NCBI RefSeq assembly: GCF_023266035.1
Contig: NZ_JAHFRY010000017.1
Location: forward strand, 1-47,366
Direction of reading: 5' to 3'
Source of the DNA: Nevskia sp.
GTDB lineage: Bacteria > Pseudomonadota > Gammaproteobacteria > Nevskiales > Nevskiaceae
DNA: 47,366 nt
Under the pieces are notes generated by a model. It saw nothing but the letters and a program-made list of their open reading frames with translations, searched no databases and was not told the DNA's origin. The first letter of the stretch is position 1; the number at the start of each line of letters is the position of its first letter. A program made the position numbers and the translations under genes. This document shows positions 8,623 to 16,381 of the stretch, in pieces.

Positions 8623-9237
8623 ATGAGCAAACCGAGCCCACACGATGCCTGCGCCTGCTGCGCGACTGACCTGCCGACCGACAGCGGTCGCCGCCAGATG
8701 CTGACCGGCGCACTGAGCCTGGCAGCACTGGCCGCCACCAGCCTGCCAGCGATGGCACAGGACGCCACCGCTGCCCGCAGCCTGAAACCGCAGCCCGGCG
8801 ACAAGCTGGCTTTCATGCTCGGCCCGAAGGCCGGCCAGGAAATCCTGCCGGCGGATATCCAGTTCGGCGAGCCGCCGACCCTGGCCTATCCGCTGGATCC
8901 GACCACCGGCAAGGCGCTGGTAGCCAAGGCCAGCATGTTGACCGTCATCCGCCTGAAGCCGGACGACCTCAAGCCTGCCAGTGCTGCGAATTCCGCCGAC
9001 GGCATCGTCGCCTACTCGTCGCTGTGCACGCACTACGGCTGCCCGATCACCACCTTGCATCCGAGCCAGACGCAGATCGTCTGCAACTGCCACGGCTCGG
9101 TGTTCAACGCCGCCGATCGCGGCGTGGTCAGCAATGGCCCGGCTCAGCGTCGGCTGGCCATGTTGCCGCTGGCGATCAAGGACGGCGCGGTGGTGGTCAC
9201 CGGCAAGTTCGATGGCCCTCTGGGCCCGCCGACCTGA
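8623..9237 (+). CDS. Tat-exported Rieske [2Fe-2S] protein
   Basis: 204 residues. A twin-arginine signal (SGRRQMLTG, hydrophobic stretch, SLPAMA) is preceded by a small Cys cluster, CACCATD. The Rieske domain has both cluster motifs: CTHYGC (Cys-X-His) and CNCHGS. It resembles the small Rieske subunits of bc1 or arsenite oxidase rather than ring-hydroxylating oxygenase components, and no oxygenase subunit is near. It lies between aldA (17-bp gap) and the PQQ dehydrogenase (56-bp gap) on one strand. The likely role is to accept electrons from the quinoprotein in the periplasm, where a cytochrome c would normally serve; that is inference from context. Because the signal is uncleaved in many Rieske proteins, it may be membrane-anchored. 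Confidence 0.88.
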   Translation: MSKPSPHDACACCATDLPTDSGRRQMLTGALSLAALAATSLPAMAQDATAARSLKPQPGDKLAFMLGPKAGQEILPADIQFGEPPTLAYPLDPTTGKALVAKASMLTVIRLKPDDLKPASAANSADGIVAYSSLCTHYGCPITTLHPSQTQIVCNCHGSVFNAADRGVVSNGPAQRRLAMLPLAIKDGAVVVTGKFDGPLGPPT

Positions 9238-9293
9238 TTCCGTTCCAACAAGCACGCACCCATCAAAAGCTTCACCAGGAGGAGAAAATAACG

Positions 9294-11039
9294 ATGAAAG
9301 TGTCATTGATCACGGCTGCGTTCACCGCAGTCATCACATCCGCAGCATTCGCTGCTGCGCCCGTCACCACACTGCCCGACTACAAGCTGGTCACCGATGC
9401 CCGGCTGACCAATCCGGAGCCAGAGAACTGGCTGCTGACCAAGGGCAATTACGAGGGCTGGAGCTACAGCAAGCTCAATCAGATCACCACCGACAACGTG
9501 GCCAAGCTGAAGCCCGTCTGGTCATCGGCCACCGGCGTCAACTCCGGCCACGAGGCGCCGGCGATCGTCAACGGCGAATACATGTTCGTGGCCACGCCGC
9601 ACAACCACGTGTTCGCCTACAACGCCAAGACCGGCAAGCCGCTGTGGCACTTCCAGCGCGAGGTGCCGGAAGGCATCGGCGCCCTGCATCGCACCAACCG
9701 CGGCGTGTCGCTGTGGAAGGACAAGGTCTATGTCGGCAGTGTCGACTGCATGCTCAGCGCGCTCGATGCCAAGACCGGCAAACTGCTCTGGGATGCGCAG
9801 GTCTGCGACTGGGAAACCGAGAGCGCCTACATCACCTCCGCACCACTGATCGTCAAGGGCAAGGTGCTGATCGGCCCGTCCGGTGGCGAGTTCGGCGTGC
9901 GCGGCTTCCTCAAGGCCTTCGATGCCGAAACCGGCAAGCTGGCCTGGACCCGTTACGCGGTGCCGGCGCCGGGCGACAAGGGCTCGGAAACCTGGCCGCA
10001 GACCGGCGAGTGGAAGGACGCCTGGAAGAAAGGTGGCGGCACCATGTGGATGCCGGGCAATTACGACTCGAAGAACGACGTCATCTACTGGGGCGTCGGC
10101 AACGGTGCGCCCTGGCTGGGCGATCAGCGTCCGGGCGACAACCTGTATCTGGCTTCGGTGCTCGCGCTCGATCCGGCCACCGGCGACATCAAGAGTCACT
10201 TCCAGTACCACTGGAATGACTCCTGGGACTGGGCCGGCATGAACGCGCCGACCCTGGTCGAGTACACCAAGAACGGCAAGAAAGTGACCGGCATGGTCAG
10301 CGCCCAGCGCAACGGCCGCATCTACTGGCTGGACCGCGACGCCAAGGGCAAGATCACCTACAACAAGTCCGAGCCCTACGTCACCAACACGGTGTTCACC
10401 AGCATTGATCCGAAGACCGGCCGCCCGACCTACAACAAGGACGCCAAGCCGCACACCAACGAAACCCACACCTACTGCCCGAGCCTCTGGGGCGGCAAGG
10501 ACTGGCCGTTCGAAGCCTACAACCCGGACACCGGGATGCTCTACATCCCGTACAACGACAACCACTGCCTGACCCTCACCGGCATGATCCAGCCAGTCAT
10601 CCCCGGCACCTGGTCAGCGGGTGTCGACATCAACAAGCTCGACCTGTCGGTGAAGAAGGGCTTCGACCACATCGGCGGCATCCAGGCCTGGGACATCAAC
10701 ACCGGCAAGGAAGTCTGGCGCGAGAAGTACCCGCATTCGTGGAACTGGGGCTCGATCCTGACCACCGCCGGCGGCGTGCTGTTCGCCGGTGGCACCAACG
10801 ACAAGATGTTCCGCGCCTACGACGCCAAGTCCGGCAAGCTGCTGTGGGAGTTCCCCACCCCGTCCGGCATCATCTCGCCGCCCAGCAGCTTCTCGATCGA
10901 CGGCAAGCAGTACATCGCCGTGGTGTCCGGCTACGGCGTCGATGCCCAGTGGATCCAGGGAAAGATGCATGGCCTGGCTGGCTGGGACGAGAAGGTTCCC
11001 GAAGGCGGCAGCGTCTGGGTGTTTGCACTCGGCAACTGA
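9294..11039 (+). CDS. PQQ-dependent alcohol dehydrogenase (type I quinoprotein)
   Basis: 581 residues from the ATG at 9294, chosen for the ribosome-binding site AGGAGGAG ten bases upstream and a Sec signal (MKVSLITAAFTAVITSAAFAA); the track's longer frame is not needed. At least five tryptophan-docking-type repeats (for example AYNAKTGKPLW, ALDAKTGKLLW, AYDAKSGKLLW) show the eight-bladed propeller. Calcium ligands fit the family: Glu in GEFGVRG (near 199), Asn in GNGAPW (near 270), catalytic Asp312 in SWDWAGMN. Position +2 is Ala, not Asp, so it looks calcium-type rather than lanthanide-type. The vicinal Cys-Cys normally before NRG is replaced (ALHRTNRG). There is no C-terminal cytochrome c domain. 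Substrate unknown; a diol is inferred from aldA and lut genes. Confidence 0.93.
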   Translation: MKVSLITAAFTAVITSAAFAAAPVTTLPDYKLVTDARLTNPEPENWLLTKGNYEGWSYSKLNQITTDNVAKLKPVWSSATGVNSGHEAPAIVNGEYMFVATPHNHVFAYNAKTGKPLWHFQREVPEGIGALHRTNRGVSLWKDKVYVGSVDCMLSALDAKTGKLLWDAQVCDWETESAYITSAPLIVKGKVLIGPSGGEFGVRGFLKAFDAETGKLAWTRYAVPAPGDKGSETWPQTGEWKDAWKKGGGTMWMPGNYDSKNDVIYWGVGNGAPWLGDQRPGDNLYLASVLALDPATGDIKSHFQYHWNDSWDWAGMNAPTLVEYTKNGKKVTGMVSAQRNGRIYWLDRDAKGKITYNKSEPYVTNTVFTSIDPKTGRPTYNKDAKPHTNETHTYCPSLWGGKDWPFEAYNPDTGMLYIPYNDNHCLTLTGMIQPVIPGTWSAGVDINKLDLSVKKGFDHIGGIQAWDINTGKEVWREKYPHSWNWGSILTTAGGVLFAGGTNDKMFRAYDAKSGKLLWEFPTPSGIISPPSSFSIDGKQYIAVVSGYGVDAQWIQGKMHGLAGWDEKVPEGGSVWVFALGN

Positions 11040-11072
11040 TCCCAGGCTCGCTTGAGCCCATCGCTTGAACGT

Positions 11073-11113
11073 CGGGCCGCCGCAGTCTTCTCTCGGGAAG
11101 GCCGGGCGGCCCG
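11073..11113. repeat. Hairpin between the PQQ dehydrogenase and the DUF336 gene
   Basis: CGGGCCGCC and GGCGGCCCG form a perfect 9-bp stem around a 23-base loop, 33 bases after the PQQ dehydrogenase stop. There is no long T-run. It could reduce read-through into the DUF336 gene or stabilise the upstream message. Confidence 0.45.
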
Positions 11114-11180
11114 ATTCGTTTCCAGCTCCGCTGCGCCAGGCAGCGGACCACATTCGCAACAACGCCTGAGGGTTTCTCTC

Positions 11181-11705
11181 ATGACTGCATCTCAATTTTT
11201 CGCGCCAGCTGCACGCAGCGCGGCCATGCTCGTCCTGCTCGCAGGAATCTGTTTCAGCGATGGCGCCAACGCGCTGGAAAGAAAGCCGGTCCTCTCGCTG
11301 GAAGCCGCCCGCAAGATCGCCGCGGGCTGCATCGCCAAGGCCATCGAGATGGGCTGGAAGATGAACATCGCCATCGTCGACAGCGGCGCGAATCCGGTCC
11401 TGTTCGAACGCATGGACGACGCCGCACTCGGCTCCATCGAACACGCCGAACTCAAGTCGGTGCATTCAGCAAAGATGGGCGGCTCCACCCGCATGTTCGG
11501 CGAGCTGACCTGGGGCAAGGACAACAAGGGCGGCGTGCTGCCGGGCCTCGCCACGCTACCCGGCTTCGTCACCTTCCCCGGCGGCCTGCCGATCAAGGCG
11601 GGTGAAGCACTGGTTGGCGGCGTCGGAGTCAGCGGCAGCATGCCGGACAACGACGAGATCTGTGCTCAGGCTGGGCTTGATGCGGCGAAGAGTCTGCTGA
11701 AGTAA
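11181..11705 (+). CDS. DUF336/HbpS-like secreted heme-binding family protein
   Basis: 174 residues from the ATG at 11181, chosen because a signal peptide (to about residue 33, DGANA) follows it; the track's longer start at 11052 runs through the hairpin. The domain matches the GlcG/HbpS/PduO C-terminal family (DUF336, PF03928): LEAARKIAAGCIAKA, NIAIVDSGANPVLFERMDDA, then PGLATLPGFVTFPGGLPI and GGVGVSG. Members bind heme or corrinoids and recur next to PQQ alcohol dehydrogenases and glycolate or propanediol genes. It probably works in the periplasm with the quinoprotein, but its exact role is not known. Confidence 0.85.
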   Translation: MTASQFFAPAARSAAMLVLLAGICFSDGANALERKPVLSLEAARKIAAGCIAKAIEMGWKMNIAIVDSGANPVLFERMDDAALGSIEHAELKSVHSAKMGGSTRMFGELTWGKDNKGGVLPGLATLPGFVTFPGGLPIKAGEALVGGVGVSGSMPDNDEICAQAGLDAAKSLLK

Positions 11706-11743
11706 ATCCGCGTCTCGACGTGAGCCCGTGTATGGCGGAAGAA

Positions 11744-11800
11744 CCGAAGGCGCATCCCGCCTTCGGTAACCCTGCAGATTGACTGCGTGGCGGGATGCGC
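11744..11800. repeat. REP-like palindromic repeat, copy 1
   Basis: A 9-bp stem CCGAAGGCG/CGCCTTCGG (11744-11766) overlaps a second, perfect 12-bp inverted repeat, GCGCATCCCGCC (11750-11761) and GGCGGGATGCGC (11789-11800). The CATCCCGCC/GGCGGGATG core recurs at 16271 and 17111. Here it lies between convergent genes and may also act as terminator, though no T-run follows. Confidence 0.6.
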
Positions 11801-11890
11801 GATCGATATGCACGAGGTCAATGCGGCCTGATCACGACATTCATGCTCGGCGGCACGGCCTCCTGTCGATATGCCCCCGGCATTACTTTT

Positions 11891-12379
11891 TCAAAGTGGC
11901 TTGGTGTAGTCGGCCAGCGCCGGAAACACCTGCGCATCCTCAAAGAACTGGCCTTCCTCGTAGCTGCCAATGGCCGTCCGCTCGCGGATGCGCCAACCCT
12001 CGGGATGACGCGCGAGCAGGTCGTGGTAGTAGCCGCCCAGAATCCAGTTGGCGCGCGTTCCGTCCTTCAGGATCTGCACGTGCACCGCGTGCACGGTGCT
12101 GGTCGTGCGCGCGAGCTGGCCATCGCTCTCGAATTCGATGACCGGAGGCGAGACCAGATGCTGCGTCGCATAACAGCGCTCGTGGAACGACATGGCGACA
12201 TCGATGCCTGCCGACATCGAAAACTCGACGAACTGGCCCAGCAGGTAATAGTGCTGCCGGGCGTTCGGCTCGAATGCCTTAGGAAGCAATTCGCGATGCC
12301 GCTTGTGATCGTAGGCACGCGCCACCAACTGGATCGTGCGGGTAATCGCCAGTTCGTCTTCAACGCGGGTGTTCGGCAT
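11891..12379 (-). CDS. SnoaL-like / NTF2-fold protein
   Basis: 162 residues, about the usual length of the SnoaL-like family (PF13577 type). The start (EDELAITRTIQLVARAYDHKRH) and the end strand (ARHPEGWRIRERTAI) are typical of NTF2-fold small proteins, which include ring-hydroxylating dioxygenase beta-like proteins, isomerases and dehydratases. It lies 31 bp after the monooxygenase-esterase gene on the same strand and is probably co-transcribed, which suggests it handles an intermediate of the same pathway. The specific reaction cannot be told from sequence. Confidence 0.8.
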   Translation of the reverse strand: MPNTRVEDELAITRTIQLVARAYDHKRHRELLPKAFEPNARQHYYLLGQFVEFSMSAGIDVAMSFHERCYATQHLVSPPVIEFESDGQLARTTSTVHAVHVQILKDGTRANWILGGYYHDLLARHPEGWRIRERTAIGSYEEGQFFEDAQVFPALADYTKPL

Positions 12380-12410
12380 GACAGGATTCTCCGTCCAGAG
12401 GAGCAGCGGC

Positions 12411-15017
12411 TCAGACCAGCGTCTCGGCTACGGGCGCTTTGCCTTTCACCGCGCTTTCCACCTGGAGTGATGCCAGGAACGCGGCAATCTGCTCGGTGAT
12501 CTCGGCGGCCCGCGGCACATAGCGGGACATGTAGAACACCGCGTGAACGAGTCCCTCCAGGCGATGGATCCGCACGGGAACGCCAGCCGCCTGCAGCGCA
12601 CGGCCATAGTCCTCGCCTTCGTCGCAGGTCGGATCGCACTCCGCAGACAGGATCAACGCGGGTGCAAGACCGGCCAGCGACTTCGCACGTCCCGGGGACG
12701 CCAGTGGCGAAGCTGCCTTGGCCATATCGCCGAGGTAAGCGCCCCACATGCCCAGCGCAGCGATGGTCTTCAACACCGGCCCGTTGGCGTACTCGACTCT
12801 CGAGCGCGTGTTCGCTTCAGCGTCGATGGTCGGATAGATCAGCACCTGGCCGCTCAGGGCAGGACCGCCTTCATCGCGCGCGCGCTGAGCGGCGACGGCG
12901 GCGAGCGCGCCGCCTGCACTCTCGCCCATCACGACGAGTCGCTTGGGATCGCCGCCGTGCTTGGCGATGTTTGCAGCCGTCCACTTCAGGGCCGCGAAAC
13001 TGTCGTCCGTCGCCGCCGGAAATGGCGCTTCGGGTGCCAGCCGGTAACTCGGTGCGACCACGATCGCCTGCAGATCGTCGGCCATGCAGCCGCAGACGCC
13101 GGCACACATGTCGATGCTGCCGGCGATGAAGCCGCCGCCGTGCAGATAGACGATCACCGGCAGCGGCCCTTTCGCGTTCCGGGGTCGATAGATGTAGACC
13201 GGCCGCGCGTCGGCAGGACCGGGATAGGTGGTCTCGATCCGTTCGACGGACGCCGGCACCGGCTTCTGCAGACCGATGAAGCTCTCGACCACGGCGCGTG
13301 CCTCTTCGACCGAGCAATCCTCGAGCGACTTGGTTTCCTCCATCAACATGGCGCCCACCACGAGTGCCGCACCAGCGTCGATGCGGACCATCGGTGGCAC
13401 CCGGTCCGCCGGTGCACCGTCGATGCGGAAGCCGGCATAGCCGTGGTCCACCACGTCCCTGCACATTTCGCGGTACAGCGGTGCGGAGCCAGCAAACATG
13501 AACACGCTGCGCGGCTTGCCGGGAATGTTGGCGCCCATGTACCAGGAGTTGGCGCGCGGGAACAGCGTCATGTTGAGGGTGTCGCTGACCATCTTGAACC
13601 AGGCCGTTTCCGCAGCTTCGTCGGCCTCGAAGGTCTTCGCACCCTTGTCGAGCACGTGCTGAATCGCGTTGGCCGCGAAGTCGACGTGATCCTCGATCGC
13701 CAGCGGGTTGTTGTAGAGGATGACGGCGCTGGTCGGACCGGTGATGGTGAACAGGTTGGGGAACCCGGCGCTCGCGATGCCGAGGTAGGTCCGGGGACCA
13801 TGCGCCCAGCGATCCTGCAGACGCAGTCCGTCGCGGCCCACGATGTTGAGCGCGAACAGTGCGCCGGTCACGGCGTCGAAACCGGTGGCCAGCGCGATCG
13901 CATCGAACTCGTGCTCCTTGCCGTTGATGCGGATGCCTTTCTCGGTCACTTCCTCGAGCGGCGTGGCGCGCAGGTCGACCAAGCTGACGTTTTCGCGATT
14001 GAAAGTTTCGTAGTAATCCTCTTCGACGGTCGGCCGCTTGGTTGCATAAGGATGATCCGTGGGACACAGGATCTCGGCCAGCACAGGGTTCTTGACCTTC
14101 TCGCGGATCTTCCCGCGTACGTATTCCGCCACGGTTGCGTTGGCGCGCTCGTCGGTCAGCAGGTCGCCGTAGCTCGAGACCAGCAGGTTGAAGCCGCCCC
14201 TTTCCCACAGCTCGTCGTAGCGCGCACGCCGCGTTTCCGGGCTGACCTCCAGCGCGCTGGGTGCGGGGTTCTGGTAGGGCACGCCGAGGAAGCGCAGCCG
14301 CGACTTGCCGCGCAGCTGCTGCGCGTTCTGCGCGTTCCACTGCTGCTGCTCGGGAGTGAGCTTCTTGTTGTGCATCGCTACCGCGTAGTTCGGCGTGCGC
14401 TGGAACACGGTGAGCTGCGCGGCCTGTTTGGCGATCTGCGGAATCAGCTGGATGCCGCTCGATCCGGTGCCGATGACGCCAACGCGTTTGCCGGTGAAGT
14501 CGACGCCCTCGTGCGGCCAGCTGCCGGTGAAGTACACCGGCCCCTTGTAGCGCTCGAAGCCCGGAAATTCGGCCTGCGACTTGGGCACCGTCACGTTGCC
14601 GCTGCCGGCAACGACGAAGCGCGCGGAGATGGTCTCTCCGGTGTCCGTGCTCACGGTCCAGCGCGCATCGGCTTCGCTCCAGACCATCGAGGTGACGCGC
14701 CGTCCGAACCGGAAGGAGCGGCGCAGATCGAACTTGTCCGCCACGAATTCGAGGTAACGCAGGATCTCCGGCTGACCGGCGTAGCGCTCGGACCATTGCC
14801 ACTCGCGCTGGATCTCGTCGGAGAACGAATACGAGTAGTGGACCGATTCGATGTCGCAACGCGCACCGGGATAACGGTTCCAGTACCAGGTGCCCCCCAC
14901 GCCGCCCGCGGCGTCGAGCCCGAGGACATTGAGTCCAAGATCGTCACGCAGGCGGTGGGTGGCGTACAGACCGGCGAAGCCGGCTCCGATGACGACGACG
15001 TCGAACTGCTGGTTCAT
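12411..15017 (-). CDS. Baeyer-Villiger-type monooxygenase fused to HSL-family esterase
   Basis: 868 residues. The N-terminal ~540 are a flavoprotein monooxygenase: FAD motif GAGFAGL (11-17), GGTWYWNRYPGARCD, and NADPH motif GTGSSG (183-188). The Baeyer-Villiger fingerprint position reads YKGPVYFTGSWP (157-168), so its key His is Phe163. The C-terminal ~300 are an HSL-type alpha/beta hydrolase with HGGG (626-629), nucleophile Ser700 in GESAGG, Asp795 in ECDPT and His825 in GLVHAVF, all present. The join invites a ketone-to-ester-to-acid-plus-alcohol sequence in one chain. The ribosome-binding site GAGGAG precedes the ATG. The gene is divergent from an AraC-type regulator with a repeat operator between them. 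The substrate is unknown; a steroid, cyclic or aryl ketone is possible. Confidence 0.92.
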   Translation of the reverse strand: MNQQFDVVVIGAGFAGLYATHRLRDDLGLNVLGLDAAGGVGGTWYWNRYPGARCDIESVHYSYSFSDEIQREWQWSERYAGQPEILRYLEFVADKFDLRRSFRFGRRVTSMVWSEADARWTVSTDTGETISARFVVAGSGNVTVPKSQAEFPGFERYKGPVYFTGSWPHEGVDFTGKRVGVIGTGSSGIQLIPQIAKQAAQLTVFQRTPNYAVAMHNKKLTPEQQQWNAQNAQQLRGKSRLRFLGVPYQNPAPSALEVSPETRRARYDELWERGGFNLLVSSYGDLLTDERANATVAEYVRGKIREKVKNPVLAEILCPTDHPYATKRPTVEEDYYETFNRENVSLVDLRATPLEEVTEKGIRINGKEHEFDAIALATGFDAVTGALFALNIVGRDGLRLQDRWAHGPRTYLGIASAGFPNLFTITGPTSAVILYNNPLAIEDHVDFAANAIQHVLDKGAKTFEADEAAETAWFKMVSDTLNMTLFPRANSWYMGANIPGKPRSVFMFAGSAPLYREMCRDVVDHGYAGFRIDGAPADRVPPMVRIDAGAALVVGAMLMEETKSLEDCSVEEARAVVESFIGLQKPVPASVERIETTYPGPADARPVYIYRPRNAKGPLPVIVYLHGGGFIAGSIDMCAGVCGCMADDLQAIVVAPSYRLAPEAPFPAATDDSFAALKWTAANIAKHGGDPKRLVVMGESAGGALAAVAAQRARDEGGPALSGQVLIYPTIDAEANTRSRVEYANGPVLKTIAALGMWGAYLGDMAKAASPLASPGRAKSLAGLAPALILSAECDPTCDEGEDYGRALQAAGVPVRIHRLEGLVHAVFYMSRYVPRAAEITEQIAAFLASLQVESAVKGKAPVAETLV

Positions 15018-15095
15018 GCTGGTCTCCTCACTCGTATGACCCGCCTCTAAGGAGCGAGCTTGAGCTTAGGATGTCCGGCAACGCTGCTCAGGACT

Positions 15096-15130
15096 TGGCA
15101 GAATCCGCAAATAACCTGGCAGATTCCGCA
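15096..15130. promoter_or_regulatory. AraC-type direct-repeat operator
   Basis: TGGCAGAATCCGCA (15096-15109) and TGGCAGATTCCGCA (15117-15130) agree at 13 of 14 bases with a period of exactly 21 bp, two helical turns. This is the classic arrangement for two AraC-family subunits bound on one DNA face. It lies in the 133-bp gap between the divergent monooxygenase-esterase and AraC-type regulator genes, 20 bp from the regulator's ATG. Confidence 0.75.
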
Positions 15131-15150
15131 GGCTTCTGGAGCGCCCGAAC

Positions 15151-16191
15151 ATGGCCGGACCCTTGATCCGCAGCGTCATCCTGAGCGGCGCAGCCGAGAA
15201 GATTCGCCAGTACGGACGCAAGCCTGGTGCGATCGCCCGCAAGGCAGGCATTCCGATGGCCGCCCTGTCCGACCCGGACCTGTTGGTGAGCGGCCGCGCC
15301 GTGATGACGTTCTTCGAACTGGTGGCCGCGACCTGCCGGCGCCGAACCTTCGGCCTGGAAATGTCGGCAGGCGCCCACCTGGGCGCGGTGATCGGACCGC
15401 TGTGGGTGTTGCTGCGCAACGCGCTGACCGTCGAGCAGATGTGCGTCGACATGGCGAAGCACTTTTACCTCTACAGCAGCGCCGCGGTGATGACCTATCA
15501 GCCGACGAAATCCGGCGGCTTCCTCCACTGGTCGGCCGCCACCGGGTCCGGCGAGAGCGAAGTCCAGATGTCGGAGTTCGCGGTCGCCACGATACTCGGC
15601 GAAATCCGCATGCACGGGCCGCCGGGGTGGACGCCGCCGGGCGTGCATTTCCGGCATGAAGCGCCTGCGGACCTGCAGCTGCACCGGCGGATCTTCGGCC
15701 CCCATCTGCACTTCAACGGCGAACACAACGCCATCGAACTGGATGCCGCGATCCTGCGCCGCCCCCATTCGGCCGCCGAGCCGCATGTGCGATCCCTCGT
15801 GCACAAGGTGCTGCGCGACGACGAGGGATCCTCGGCTGCTCCGATCGAACTTCAGGTGGAGGGTTTGATCCGCGCGCTGCTGCCTTACGGATCGTGCTCC
15901 GCAGACGACGTGAGCCAAGCCCTGGGGATTTCGACGCGCACCTTGCAATTGCACTTGAACCAGGCGGGACAAAGCTTCCGCTCGATCAAGGACTCCGTTC
16001 GCGCGGATCTCGCTCAGAAATACCTGAAGCATTCCGGTCTGAACGTCACCCAGGTGGCGGCGCGACTCGGATACGGCGACCCGACCTCGCTGAGCCGTTC
16101 CTTCCGCCGCTGGCACGGCACTTCCGCGCGCAGTCAGCAACGTGTTCTGAAAATGAACGCGAAGATTCTTCCGCGACCCGCCCCGCAATGA
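15151..16191 (+). CDS. AraC-family regulator (arabinose-binding-domain, OruR-like)
   Basis: 346 residues. The N-terminal ~210 residues resemble the PF12625 sensor domain used by OruR/ArgR-like AraC regulators; the C-terminal part has two helix-turn-helix units (DDVSQALGISTRTLQLHLNQAG, then NVTQVAARLGYGDPTSLSRSFRRWHG). It is divergent from the monooxygenase-esterase gene and the direct-repeat operator lies between them, so it probably controls that operon and itself. The effector is unknown and may be the ketone substrate. Confidence 0.92.
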   Translation: MAGPLIRSVILSGAAEKIRQYGRKPGAIARKAGIPMAALSDPDLLVSGRAVMTFFELVAATCRRRTFGLEMSAGAHLGAVIGPLWVLLRNALTVEQMCVDMAKHFYLYSSAAVMTYQPTKSGGFLHWSAATGSGESEVQMSEFAVATILGEIRMHGPPGWTPPGVHFRHEAPADLQLHRRIFGPHLHFNGEHNAIELDAAILRRPHSAAEPHVRSLVHKVLRDDEGSSAAPIELQVEGLIRALLPYGSCSADDVSQALGISTRTLQLHLNQAGQSFRSIKDSVRADLAQKYLKHSGLNVTQVAARLGYGDPTSLSRSFRRWHGTSARSQQRVLKMNAKILPRPAPQ

Positions 16192-16270
16192 TCGGAGGCG
16201 ACCTGCGATGTCGCGGTCTCGAAAGGCAGCTTGCGGTCTGACGGCAATCTGTTTTCCTCAGCCAGCGCAG

Positions 16271-16300
16271 GGCGGGAAAGCCGCAGGCGCATCCCGCCTT
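16271..16300. repeat. REP-like repeat, copy 2
   Basis: A 30-base unit starting GGCGGGAAAGCCGCAGGC and ending CATCCCGCCTT agrees with copy 3 (17111-17140) at 29 of 30 positions. It lies in the 190-bp gap between the AraC-type regulator and the glutathione transferase, in which I see nothing else. Confidence 0.65.
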
Positions 16301-16381
16301 GCTCGTGCTCGTTGGTCTGCCGAAGAAGGAGCCTCCGAGAAAGTGGGGGCGATTCAGGGTCGAAATCCGCCAGAATGACCG

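Noticed and set aside
10227-10235. Lanthanide-dependent (XoxF-type) dehydrogenase
   Set aside because: The position two after the catalytic Asp is Ala (WDWA), not the Asp that marks lanthanide enzymes.
12543-15050. 835-residue plus-strand ORF
   Set aside because: It is antisense to the monooxygenase-esterase gene, which has all family motifs; its own translation is Arg/His/Gly-rich without any domain.
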